DNA of 18,562 bases from CAYLZW01 sp964388085. Lineage in GTDB: Bacteria; Myxococcota; UBA727; CAYLZW01. The stretch lies in the NCBI GenBank assembly GCA_964388085.1, contig CAYLZW010000097.1, forward strand, positions 1 to 18,562, given 5' to 3'. Shown in pieces: positions 1 through 7,487 of this stretch. The stretch's first letter is position 1; the number at the start of each line of letters is the position of its first letter. The notes below the pieces were generated by a model. The model was not told the origin of the DNA, searched no databases, and saw only the letters and a program-made list of their open reading frames with translations. Made by a program: the position numbers and the translations under genes.

Positions 1-667
1 CGATGCGGTAGCGGACGCGGTACTCCTTCTCGTAGGGCTCGATGTGGATGTCGCTGGCGCCCTTCTTGATGGCGTCGACGAGGATGAGGTTCACCAGCTT
101 GACGACGGGGGCGTCCTCGGCGGCCTTCTCGAGGTCGATGATGCTGACGTCCGACTCGCGCTCGGCGACGTCGACGTCCTCGTCCATCTCGTCGATGAGC
201 GCGTCCATGTCGACGTTGGCGAAGGGATCGTTACCGCCGGCGCCCTCGCCGTAGTAGCGCTCGATGGCGCCCTGGATGGCGGCCTCGGCGGCGACGACGA
301 CCTCGATGTTGTAGCCGGTGAGGAACTTGATGTCGTCGATGGCGAAGATGTTCGACGGATCGCTCATGGCGACGATCAGCGAGGCGCCTGCCCGATTCAC
401 CGGGATGAGCTGATGCTTCTCGGCGACGTCGCGCGGGATGAGCTGGATGACCTCGGCGTCGATGTCGAAGTCGCTCAGGTTGATGGCCGGCACGCCGTAC
501 TGCTTCGAGAGGAATTGCGTGAGCTCGCTCTCCTCGATGAAGCCCAGCTTCGTCAGGTGGTAGCCGAGCTTGCCGCCCTCCTGCTTTTGGCTCTCCTGAG
601 CCTTCTGGAGCTGCTGCAGGGAGATGAGGTTCTCCCGAACGAGGAGTTCGCCGAGACGCTGCGCCAT
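1..667 (-). CDS. pilB: Type IV pilus assembly ATPase PilB, N-terminal part (runs off left edge)
   Basis: PilB is the cytoplasmic hexameric ATPase that powers type IV pilus extension. Only the first 222 residues are in the window; the usual length is about 560-570. Translation of the reverse strand starts MAQRLGELLVRENLISLQQL and shows two MshEN-type motifs (residues 4-27 and 33-56), a fold that binds cyclic-di-GMP in several PilB/GspE relatives. The GSPII_E_N-type domain continues to about residue 140. An acidic linker follows (about 141-185), then the start of the ATPase module (VKLVNLILVDAIKKGASDIH, residues 189-208). The Walker motifs lie beyond the edge. The ATG at 667 is preceded by AAGGAG (676-681) with 8-base spacing, which supports this start. 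The upstream gene aroE is co-directional but about 200 bases away, so pilB may have its own promoter. GspE of type II secretion is the alternative; the N-terminal motif spacing favours PilB. Confidence 0.9.
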   Translation of the reverse strand, partial: MAQRLGELLVRENLISLQQLQKAQESQKQEGGKLGYHLTKLGFIEESELTQFLSKQYGVPAINLSDFDIDAEVIQLIPRDVAEKHQLIPVNRAGASLIVAMSDPSNIFAIDDIKFLTGYNIEVVVAAEAAIQGAIERYYGEGAGGNDPFANVDMDALIDEMDEDVDVAERESDVSIIDLEKAAEDAPVVKLVNLILVDAIKKGASDIHIEPYEKEYRVRYRI

Positions 668-864
668 GAACGCGGCTCCTTCGAGACCTTCGCGATCGTG
701 TGCGGACCGCGAAGAGAAAGCGCGCGAGCGTTCATCGCCCGCGAGAGATCGCCCGCCATCCTAGCGCTGACCTGCGCGGCGGTGGGGGCACGATGGCGGA
801 AGTGACCGCCGCGAGGCAAGCAGCGGACCCTTCGCCGCGGCGCATCGGGCGCGAGACGGGTGAC

Positions 865-1698
865 TCACCGCAGCGCGCGCGCCAGCGCTTGCTCCATGGC
901 CCGCCTGGCGGGCAGCGGGAGCTCGCGAACACCCAAAAAGGCTGCCAGCGCGGCCCGGCCCTGGGCCAACAGCATCGTGGCGCCGTCGACGTAGAGGTGG
1001 CCTCGCGCCAGGGTGGCGTCGCGGAGCGCTCGGCCGCGGCCGCCGTAGCGGAGGTCGTGCACGACGCCCGGGCCGGGCAGCACGCGCTCCACCCAGCGCT
1101 CCTCGTTCGAGAGCGCAGGAACGGCGAACAGCGCGACGTTTGCCTTGGGTTCATCGTCGGCCTTCTCGGCGCGCAGGCCCATGCCTCGCGCCAGGGCGAT
1201 CAGCTCGCCGGCGGCCTCGTCTCGGCGGGCATAGACGATCACGCGCGCCACGCCCGCCTCGCGACAGGCGGCGAGCGCCGCCCGCGCGGCTCCGCCCGCG
1301 CCCACGATGGCGACCGTGCGCCCGAGCACGACGACGGACGCGCGCCGCCAGGCCTCGCGGATGCCGTACACGTCGGTGTTGGTGGCGAACACCGCGCCGC
1401 CTGCGCCGCGAAAGCACACGGTGTTCACGGCCCCAGAGCCGCGCGCGACGTCGTCGAGCGCGCCCGCGTAGCGCTCGGCGGCGCGGACCTTGAAGGGCGC
1501 GGTGATGTTCACGCCGGCGCAGCGCGCTTCGGCCTCGAGGAGCACCGCCTCGAGCGACGCGCCCTCGAGCGAGCGCGCCTCGTACCGCCCCGGCAAGCCG
1601 AGGGCAGCGAGCGCGGCGTTGTGCATGGCCGGGCTCGCGCTCCCCGCCACGTCGTCACCGAGGAGCCAGAGCGGCCGTCCCTCGAGGCCGCTCGTCAC
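865..1698 (-). CDS. aroE: Shikimate dehydrogenase (NADP-dependent)
   Basis: AroE reduces 3-dehydroshikimate to shikimate with NADPH in aromatic amino acid biosynthesis, in the cytoplasm. The 277-residue product has normal family length and the full motif set: a substrate-binding SASPAMHN stretch (Ser20, Ser22), NITAPFK with the catalytic Lys70, GAVNT with Asn92, NTDVYG with the catalytic Asp109, a Rossmann GAGGAARA loop, and the C-terminal DGATMLLAQG helix motif. The start is taken as the GTG at 1698-1696, which overlaps the ribF stop as GTGA. The reading frame stays open far upstream, but that stretch lies inside ribF and carries no family signal. The overlap implies translational coupling with ribF. 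No terminator hairpin is evident after the TGA at 865. Confidence 0.93.
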   Translation of the reverse strand: MTSGLEGRPLWLLGDDVAGSASPAMHNAALAALGLPGRYEARSLEGASLEAVLLEAEARCAGVNITAPFKVRAAERYAGALDDVARGSGAVNTVCFRGAGGAVFATNTDVYGIREAWRRASVVVLGRTVAIVGAGGAARAALAACREAGVARVIVYARRDEAAGELIALARGMGLRAEKADDEPKANVALFAVPALSNEERWVERVLPGPGVVHDLRYGGRGRALRDATLARGHLYVDGATMLLAQGRAALAAFLGVRELPLPARRAMEQALARALR

Positions 1699-2669
1699 GG
1701 CGCGGCCCGGGGACCATGGCGGGCGAGCGCCGCGCGGGCCGCCTCGACGTCCTTGGCGATCTGCTGCCGCAGCTCGTCGGCGCTGGCGAACTTCCGCTCG
1801 TCCCGCAGGCGCTCGTGAAAGAACAGCTCCAGCGGGCGCCCGTACAGGTGGCCGTCGTAGTCGAGCAGGTGGGCCTCCACGCGCACGCCTTCGCCGTCGA
1901 AGGTGGGGCGGAGGCCGACGTTGGTGACGCTCTCCAAGAGACGGCCGTCGTCGAGCTTGGCGACCGTCGCGTACACGCCGATGCGCGGCAGCAGCTCGCG
2001 CGTCGTGCGTAGGTTCGCCGTCGGCACCTTCATGCGCTTGCCGCGCTTGTCGCCGTCCTCGACGATGCCCGTGAGCGAGTAGGTGCGCCCCAGGATGACG
2101 GAGGCGGCGTCCACCCGGCCTTCGCGGACGAGCTCGCGCACCTTCGTGGACGAGCACACCATGCCGCCCTCGGTCACCGGCGGCACGACATCGACGGTGA
2201 CGTCATGGCCGGCGAGCCAGCGTTCGAGGTCGGCGACCGTCCCCGCGCCCTTGTGCCCGAAGCTGAAGTCGGTGCCCACGACGACACCGGAGACCTGCAG
2301 CGAGCGCACGAGGATGTCTTCCACGAACGCGCGCGGCGGGGTCTTGGCGAAGGCGTGATCGAAGGGCTGGACCATGACGGCGGAGATGCCGGCGGCCAAG
2401 ATGCCGGCGAGCTTCTCGTCGAGCGTCAGGATCAAGGGCGGCGCGAAGCGCGGCGCGACGACGCGGACGGGGTGTGGCTCGAAGGTGAGCACGGCAGCTT
2501 TGGCGCCCCGCTCCTCGGCGCGGCGCTTCGCGCGCTCGAACAGGGCCAGGTGCCCTCGGTGGAGCCCGTCGAAGTTGCCGATGGCGACCACCGCGCCCTT
2601 CAACGCGTCGCCCACGGCCTCGTGGCCGGCGCCGTAGATCTCTCCCTGCCCGCCTGGCGCGCGCTCCAT
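1695..2669 (-). CDS. ribF: Bifunctional riboflavin kinase / FAD synthetase RibF
   Basis: RibF phosphorylates riboflavin to FMN and adenylylates FMN to FAD. The 324-residue protein has both modules. The N-terminal nucleotidyltransferase carries GNFDGLHRGH at residues 31-40 (the HxGH-type ATP site) and SSTK at 173-176. The C-terminal kinase has PTANL beginning at residue 216, followed by GVYA, NVGLRPTF and a VEAHLLD stretch holding the probable catalytic Glu. The start ATG at 2667-2669 leaves a 30-residue lead before the nucleotidyltransferase motif, normal for the family. Its upstream region is the 141-base spacer shared with the divergent protease gene, so its promoter should lie there. The stop overlaps the aroE start (GTGA). 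The kinase and dehydrogenase have no pathway link, so the pairing looks like compact housekeeping organisation. Confidence 0.94.
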   Translation of the reverse strand: MERAPGGQGEIYGAGHEAVGDALKGAVVAIGNFDGLHRGHLALFERAKRRAEERGAKAAVLTFEPHPVRVVAPRFAPPLILTLDEKLAGILAAGISAVMVQPFDHAFAKTPPRAFVEDILVRSLQVSGVVVGTDFSFGHKGAGTVADLERWLAGHDVTVDVVPPVTEGGMVCSSTKVRELVREGRVDAASVILGRTYSLTGIVEDGDKRGKRMKVPTANLRTTRELLPRIGVYATVAKLDDGRLLESVTNVGLRPTFDGEGVRVEAHLLDYDGHLYGRPLELFFHERLRDERKFASADELRQQIAKDVEAARAALARHGPRAAP

Positions 2670-2695
2670 TCCGCTCGCGTACCGACGACCACGCG

Positions 2696-2721
2696 GGGTG
2701 TCAAACCGCCGCTAGACACCC
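2696..2721. promoter_or_regulatory. Perfect 7-bp inverted repeat in the divergent ribF / protease spacer
   Basis: GGGTGTC at 2696-2702 is mirrored by GACACCC at 2715-2721 across a 12-base spacer. It sits inside the 141-base region between the divergent starts of ribF (2669) and the S8 protease (2811). It could be an operator for either promoter. The position upstream of both genes argues against a terminator, and there is no following T-run on either strand. A 7-bp dyad can arise by chance in GC-rich DNA, so confidence is low. No convincing -35/-10 pair was identified. Confidence 0.25.
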
Positions 2722-2810
2722 ACTCGACAGGCAGCCTCGGGCACGTAAGGTCGCGCCCCCCACACCCGTCCATCCGACATCGGCCCTAGTCCGATCTTCG
2801 GAGGTGCCTC

Positions 2811-5800
2811 ATGCGTTCCCCTTCGTCGTGCTCCTTGCGTCGCGCCTCGACGCTCCTCCTCGTGCTCGCTTGCGTCGCGCCGGCCCCCGCGCTGGCCGAG
2901 GTCGGCCTCGCGCAGAAGGAGAACGCCTTCGACCGCGCCTTCGAGCGCCTGCCGGACCTGCGCCTCGTGCGCGGCGGACGCCTGCCCGACATCACGCTCG
3001 TGGTCAGCGCGGACGCGGCCGAGGCGTGGACCATCACGTCGGAGCAGCCCTGGGCCACGCTCACGCCGACGACGGGGACGGGCCCCGCGGAGGTCACGCT
3101 GACCTTCGACTATGAGAGCTTCGTGGGCGTCGACCATCCAGCGACGACGGTGGTGCTGCTCGGGCCCGACGTCAGCACGCCCGGCGACAACCTCGCGACG
3201 CTACCGCTCAACATCGACATCTGGCCGAAGACGTTCACCGGCGCCAGCGTGGGCGAGATGCGCGCGTTCGTGAAGGACCGCGCCAACTGGCCCAAGGACC
3301 CGAGCTACCCGGGCATGTGGGAGCTGTGGGGCTTTCTCCCCGACGAGACCTCGCACCCGGGCGCGAACGCCGGCGCCAACCTGTCGGAATGGGAGGGCAC
3401 GCCCTGCGCCGACGGCGAGTCGGGCGAGGGCTGCACCCGCGCGGGCCAGGCGGGCCTCGCCGCGGGGCAGGCGGCCGACATGGCTTGGCTCCTCTCGACG
3501 GGTGACTCGCGCGTCATGGTCGCCGTGCTCGACTCCGGCATCAAGTGGGGCGAGCGCACGCTCAACACCAAGCACTACCTGAACGCGAACGAGCTGCGCA
3601 GCTGCCCGCCCCCCGGCGGGGACGCCGACGCCGTCGACGCCGAGGCGTCCTTCGACGTCAACGGCGACGGCGTGTTCAACATCCGCGACTACGATCGCGC
3701 CGAGTGGCTCAGCGACGTGAACCTGAACGGCATGCGCGACCCGCAGGATCTGATCTGGGCCGACAACGGCGAAGGGGCCTGCTCGGATGGCACGGACGAC
3801 GACGGCAACGGCTACGTCGACGACATCTCCGGCTGGGACTTCTTCTGGAACGACAACGATCCGTCGGACGACACCTCGTACGGGCACGGCACCGGCGAGG
3901 CCCGCGACTCCACCGCGGAGGCGCACGACGGCGACGGCGACGTCGGCATCTGCGCGCGCTGCCGCCTGCTGAACGTGCGCGTGGGCGACAGCTTCATCGT
4001 CGACGTGAACCAGTTCGCCGACGGCGTCATCTTCGCGGTCGAGTCCGGCGCCAAGGTCGTGCAGGAGGCGCTCGGCTCGCTGAACAACACGCAGTACGCG
4101 CAGGCGGCCATCGACTACGCCTACACGAACGGCGTGGCCATCATCGCCTCGGCGGCCGACGAGCGCAGCTACCACCACAACTACCCCGGCAGCCTCGAGC
4201 ACACGCTCTACGTGCACGCCATCGTCGCCGACACGGACGGCGACTACGCCAACGCTTCGACGTTCTTGAATTTCGGAAACTGTACGAACTGGGGCGGGAA
4301 GCTGGCGCTCTCCACACCGGGGACGGGCTGCTCCTCGGAGGCGACCGGCAAGACGGCGGGGCAGGCGGGCCTCACCTACTCCTATTTCGAGCAGCTGCGC
4401 GACGCCGCCGCCGGCACCGAGCTCGAGGACTATTACGCGCCCGACCTCACGGCCGAGGAACTCTACCAGGTGCTCATCGCGGGGGCGGACGACATCGACG
4501 TGCCGGGCGCGGAGACGGACGAGGCGGCGCTCGCCGTCCAGAAGTACCCGTCCAACGAGGGCTGGGATCTGCAGTTCGGCTACGGTCGCAACAACAGCCG
4601 CCGCTCACTCGAGGCGCTGCGCGATCAGCGGATCCCGCCCGAGGCCGACATCGAGTCGCCGCGCTGGTACCAGGTCTTCGATCCCGCGCGCACGCCGTCG
4701 TTCGAGGTGCGCGCGCGCATCGCCTCGCCGCGGCTGACGAACCTGCGCTGGCGCCTCTCGGCCGGGGTGGGCAACCCGGCGAAGAGCTTCGTCGAGATCG
4801 CGAGCGGAGAGGGCCCGCGGAGCGGCGCCGACGTGCTCGGCGAGGTCTCCCTGAGCGAGAGCGGTCCGCTCGCCACCCTCGTCAAGGCCGCCGCCGCGCC
4901 GGCGACCCACCCCGAGCAGTTCGCGGCCACGCTGCTGCTCGAGGTCATCGGCGAGGGGCCGCGCGGCGACGTCACCGGCAAGTTCCGCAAGGTGATCGCC
5001 CTGCGCAGCGATCCGTCGCTGAAGCCCGGCTTCCCGCTCTATCTCGGCGCCTCGGGCGAGAGCTCGCCGAAGGTCACGGACCTGGACGGAGATGGCGACG
5101 ACGAGATCGTGGTGGCGACGGCGGACGGCCGCGTGCACGCGTTCCAGGGCGACGGCAGCGAGCTGCCCGGATTCCCCGCCGAGACGAACGTCTACCCGGC
5201 GCTCAGCGACGAGGTGTGCGCCGCCACGCCGGCCAAGTGCCATCGGAACGCGAACGCCTTCGCGGGCGGCTTCATCGGGGAGCGCATGCAGGCGCTCGGC
5301 GGCACCGAGCAGGTGCGGAGCAGCGTCGCGGCCAGCGTCGCCATCGGTGACCTCGACGGTGACGGCTCGCCCGGGCGCGACATCGTGGTGGCGACGTTCG
5401 ACGGCAGCGTGCTCGCGTTCTCGTCCGAGGGCGCGCCGCTGGCGGGGTTCCCCGTGCACATGGACCCGGCCTTCGTCGAGGAGTTCGTCGGCGCGCTGCG
5501 CTGCACGCGCGACGAGCAGATCGTGCTCGGCTGCAACCAGAGCCAGCGCCACGCGGAGGCGGCCTTCTTCTCGTCGCCGACCCTCGTGGACCTCGACCAG
5601 GACGGCGATCTCGAGATCAGCGTCGGCGGCGGCGATCAGCGCGCCTACGCTTGGCACCATGACGGCAGCGTCGTGAACGGCTGGCCGGTGCACCTCGTGA
5701 ACGAGGGCGTGCCCGCGTTCGACGACGTCGGCGACGTCAAGCGCTACGACGGCCGCATCGTCTCGAGCGCGGCGGTGGCCGACGTGCTCGGCGACGGCAC

Positions 5801-6848
5801 GCCGATCCTCTTCTACGGCACCAACGAGCGCATCGAGAACAACAGCGCCGGTTGGCTCTACGCCATCAAGCCCGACGGCAACGCGGCCGACGGCGGCCCC
5901 TTCCTCGAAGGCTGGCCGGCGGCGCTCAGCGGCTTCATCCCCGACGAGATCCTGCCCTACATCGGCCGCGGCAACCCGAACTCGCCCGCCGCGGCGGACA
6001 TCGACGGGGACGGCGTCGACGAGGTCATCAACGCCGGCCTCGGCGGCAACATGGTCGCGCTCAACAAGGACGGCGAGTACGTGCGCATCATGGAGTCCAC
6101 CAGCAGCTACTACGGCGAGCTCTCGAACATCGACGAGCTGGCATCGCTGCCGGTCATCAACAACCCCTCGGTGGCGGACCTCGACGGTGACGGGCGCCTC
6201 GACATCATCAACGGCACCGCGGGCACGGGGCTCGTGAACGTGGCGTCGAACGGCGGCAAGCGCGCGGAGTTCGATCACTCCATCAGCGCGTGGGTCGCTG
6301 ACAACGGCTACTTCATGGACGGCTTCCCGCACCGCACCTCGGACTACCAGTTCTTCATGAACTACGCGGTCGCGGACATCGACGGCGACGGCAGCTGGAA
6401 CGTCGTCTCCGGGGACGCCGGCTACTTCGTGTACGGACCGAACCACGACGGCAGCGAGGCGCCCGGCTTCCCGAAGTACACGAGCCAGTGGCACGCCACG
6501 ACGCCCGCCGTCGGCGACATCGACGGTGACGAGAAGATCGACGTCGTCGCCAACACGCGCGAGGGCTGGCTGTGGATCTGGGGCAGCGAGGGCCACGTCG
6601 GCGGACCCGCGGGAAGGACGCTGCCCGCCATCCAGTGGGCGAGCTTTCAGCACGACGACCACAACACGGCGAACTACGGCTTCCCGCTGAAGGAGTACCC
6701 GCGCCAGCAAGGGCCCGACGACGGCTGTGTGGATGGCTGCTGTTGCGCCGCGACGACGACGCAGGAGCGCAACGGCACGTCGCTGTGGGGCGTGTTTGCG
6801 GCGTTGCTGGCGCTCGGTACAGTGGGACGGAGGCGCCGTCGTCGTTGA
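2811..6848 (+). CDS. Secreted S8 (subtilisin-like) serine protease with FG-GAP/VCBS repeats and MYXO-CTERM tail
   Basis: Large exported protease (1345 residues) expected at the cell surface or outside the cell. The start ATG follows GGAGGT (2800-2805) at 5-base spacing. Residues 1-29 are a signal peptide ending ALA before Glu30. A BACON-like beta domain (about 45-138, WTITSEQPWATLTP at 73) takes the place of a recognisable inhibitor pro-domain. S8 motifs: VAVLDSG with Asp241, GHGTG with His359, and CSSEATGKTAGQAGL, which aligns to GTSMAxPxVAG with Ser509 as nucleophile. The usual oxyanion Asn appears as Asp450 (ASAADE). Calcium-loop-like insertions occur at residues 282, 302 and 329 (DDDGNGYVDD) between Asp and His. 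Residues 757 to about 1260 hold eight DxDGDG-type repeats, a probable beta-propeller. Many Cys pairs fit an extracytoplasmic location. The C-terminus is a MYXO-CTERM-like sorting signal. The substrate is unknown. The lipoprotein gene follows after 24 bases. Confidence 0.88.
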   Translation: MRSPSSCSLRRASTLLLVLACVAPAPALAEVGLAQKENAFDRAFERLPDLRLVRGGRLPDITLVVSADAAEAWTITSEQPWATLTPTTGTGPAEVTLTFDYESFVGVDHPATTVVLLGPDVSTPGDNLATLPLNIDIWPKTFTGASVGEMRAFVKDRANWPKDPSYPGMWELWGFLPDETSHPGANAGANLSEWEGTPCADGESGEGCTRAGQAGLAAGQAADMAWLLSTGDSRVMVAVLDSGIKWGERTLNTKHYLNANELRSCPPPGGDADAVDAEASFDVNGDGVFNIRDYDRAEWLSDVNLNGMRDPQDLIWADNGEGACSDGTDDDGNGYVDDISGWDFFWNDNDPSDDTSYGHGTGEARDSTAEAHDGDGDVGICARCRLLNVRVGDSFIVDVNQFADGVIFAVESGAKVVQEALGSLNNTQYAQAAIDYAYTNGVAIIASAADERSYHHNYPGSLEHTLYVHAIVADTDGDYANASTFLNFGNCTNWGGKLALSTPGTGCSSEATGKTAGQAGLTYSYFEQLRDAAAGTELEDYYAPDLTAEELYQVLIAGADDIDVPGAETDEAALAVQKYPSNEGWDLQFGYGRNNSRRSLEALRDQRIPPEADIESPRWYQVFDPARTPSFEVRARIASPRLTNLRWRLSAGVGNPAKSFVEIASGEGPRSGADVLGEVSLSESGPLATLVKAAAAPATHPEQFAATLLLEVIGEGPRGDVTGKFRKVIALRSDPSLKPGFPLYLGASGESSPKVTDLDGDGDDEIVVATADGRVHAFQGDGSELPGFPAETNVYPALSDEVCAATPAKCHRNANAFAGGFIGERMQALGGTEQVRSSVAASVAIGDLDGDGSPGRDIVVATFDGSVLAFSSEGAPLAGFPVHMDPAFVEEFVGALRCTRDEQIVLGCNQSQRHAEAAFFSSPTLVDLDQDGDLEISVGGGDQRAYAWHHDGSVVNGWPVHLVNEGVPAFDDVGDVKRYDGRIVSSAAVADVLGDGTPILFYGTNERIENNSAGWLYAIKPDGNAADGGPFLEGWPAALSGFIPDEILPYIGRGNPNSPAAADIDGDGVDEVINAGLGGNMVALNKDGEYVRIMESTSSYYGELSNIDELASLPVINNPSVADLDGDGRLDIINGTAGTGLVNVASNGGKRAEFDHSISAWVADNGYFMDGFPHRTSDYQFFMNYAVADIDGDGSWNVVSGDAGYFVYGPNHDGSEAPGFPKYTSQWHATTPAVGDIDGDEKIDVVANTREGWLWIWGSEGHVGGPAGRTLPAIQWASFQHDDHNTANYGFPLKEYPRQQGPDDGCVDGCCCAATTTQERNGTSLWGVFAALLALGTVGRRRRRR
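5079..6590 (+). repeat. Eight FG-GAP/VCBS-type protein repeats (propeller region of the protease)
   Basis: Repeats are visible at protein level as Ca-binding-like DxDGDG loops, each followed by a hydrophobic strand and often closing with a GFP or GWP turn. Loop starts are residues 757, 847, 927, 991, 1063, 1123, 1189 and 1236. Copies four (DVLGDG), three (DLDQDG) and eight (DIDGDE) are degenerate. Spacing shrinks from 90 to 47 residues along the array. Such units in integrin-alpha and VCBS proteins fold as beta-propeller blades that bind calcium and ligands, so this part probably mediates adhesion or substrate binding, not catalysis. Confidence 0.8.
6717..6845 (+). other. MYXO-CTERM-like C-terminal surface sorting signal
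   Basis: The last 43 residues (1303-1345) of the protease have the three-part layout of myxobacterial sorting tails: a Cys cluster (Cys1306, then CCC at 1310-1312), a short linker, a hydrophobic helix (about 1323-1338) and a terminal run of six Arg. In the family, the Cys is the processing and lipid-attachment point, and a CPBP-type intramembrane protease (myxosortase) is thought to process it. No myxosortase gene is in the window. The triple Cys is more than the motif needs. Confidence 0.8.
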
Positions 6849-6872
6849 GCGACGGTCAAGAAGGAGGCGCTG

Positions 6873-7487
6873 ATGCTGAAGGTCGCATATGCAAGCGTCG
6901 CGCTCGTCACGCTCGTCACGCTGGCGACGGGCTGTGAGCTGCCGGGGGACATTCGTGAGGTCGTCATCCCCGCCGACAGCGAGGTGACCGTGCCCGGCTC
7001 GGCCGGCATCGGCGCCAACCCGCTCGCGCCCGAGCAGGTCATCCCCGCCGACTTCGGGTCGCTGTTGTCGCAGCAAGTGCAGCAGCAGATCTCGACCGAG
7101 GGGGTGCCGAAGGAGGCCGTCGACTCCATGACGCTGACGCTCTTCACCCTCGAGGTGGAGGACCCGGTGCAGGGCGGTCAACAGGTGCGCGACCTCGGCT
7201 TCCTCGAGAGCGTGGCGTTCTCCCTCGGCGCCGGTGACGTCGAGCCGAAGCCGGTGGCAGAGAGCGCGGAGGGCGCGTTCGACGACGACCCCACCTTCGT
7301 CGAGCTCGAGCTCACGGGCGCCGAGCTCACGGACGTGCTGAACGCTGCCGACCCGATGGAGATGACGGCCGACGTCGCCATGGGGCCCCAGGGACCGGAC
7401 TTCGAGACCACGGTGCTCTTCCACGCCGAGGTCACCATCGTCATCGATCCCGTTGGCGCCGCGTCGGCGGCACAGGGCGGGTCATGA
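6873..7487 (+). CDS. Lipoprotein of unknown family
   Basis: A 204-residue protein I do not recognise. The start ATG follows AAGGAGG (6861-6867) at 5-base spacing. A hydrophobic N-terminus leads to LATGC with Cys21, a usable though not ideal lipobox (Ala instead of Leu at -3), so a lipoprotein is likely. The mature part is acidic and rich in Val, Glu and Asp, with alternating hydrophobic stretches that suggest a beta-sandwich. There are no further Cys residues. The hexamer-like element VIPAD occurs twice (in REVVIPADSE and EQVIPADFG). It lies 24 bases after the protease stop and overlaps the PLP-enzyme start as ATGA, so all three are probably co-transcribed. It might anchor or assist the protease, but the sequence itself gives no function. 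Confidence 0.75.
   Translation: MLKVAYASVALVTLVTLATGCELPGDIREVVIPADSEVTVPGSAGIGANPLAPEQVIPADFGSLLSQQVQQQISTEGVPKEAVDSMTLTLFTLEVEDPVQGGQQVRDLGFLESVAFSLGAGDVEPKPVAESAEGAFDDDPTFVELELTGAELTDVLNAADPMEMTADVAMGPQGPDFETTVLFHAEVTIVIDPVGAASAAQGGS

Noticed and set aside
725..765. Sigma-54-like GG-N10-GC element upstream of pilB
   Set aside because: Only the GG/GC core matches. The rest of the TGGCAC/TTGC consensus is missing, so it is not distinguishable from chance.
833..842. CGCCGCGGCG palindrome downstream of aroE as a terminator
   Set aside because: It has no loop and no T-run, and short GC palindromes are frequent in this DNA.
1699..2157. Longer N-terminus for aroE (open to 2157)
   Set aside because: The extension is Arg-rich, unlike shikimate dehydrogenases, and lies fully within ribF. 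The GTG at 1698 gives a normal-length protein and a GTGA overlap.
2862..2873. Lipobox-like VLAC (Cys21) in the protease signal peptide
   Set aside because: Leu at -2 is atypical, and an ALA signal peptidase I site follows at residue 29, so a standard signal peptide is preferred.
3545..5350. 601-codon plus-strand frame inside the protease gene
   Set aside because: The Arg-rich translation is typical of an off-frame reading of GC-rich coding DNA; the protease frame contains the S8 motifs.
4605..7424. 939-codon open frame on the minus strand, antisense to the protease, lipoprotein and PLP-enzyme region
   Set aside because: It mirrors the codon bias of real genes on the other strand. The product is low-complexity (Val, Asp, Arg, His rich) with no motif, while the plus strand carries clear domains.
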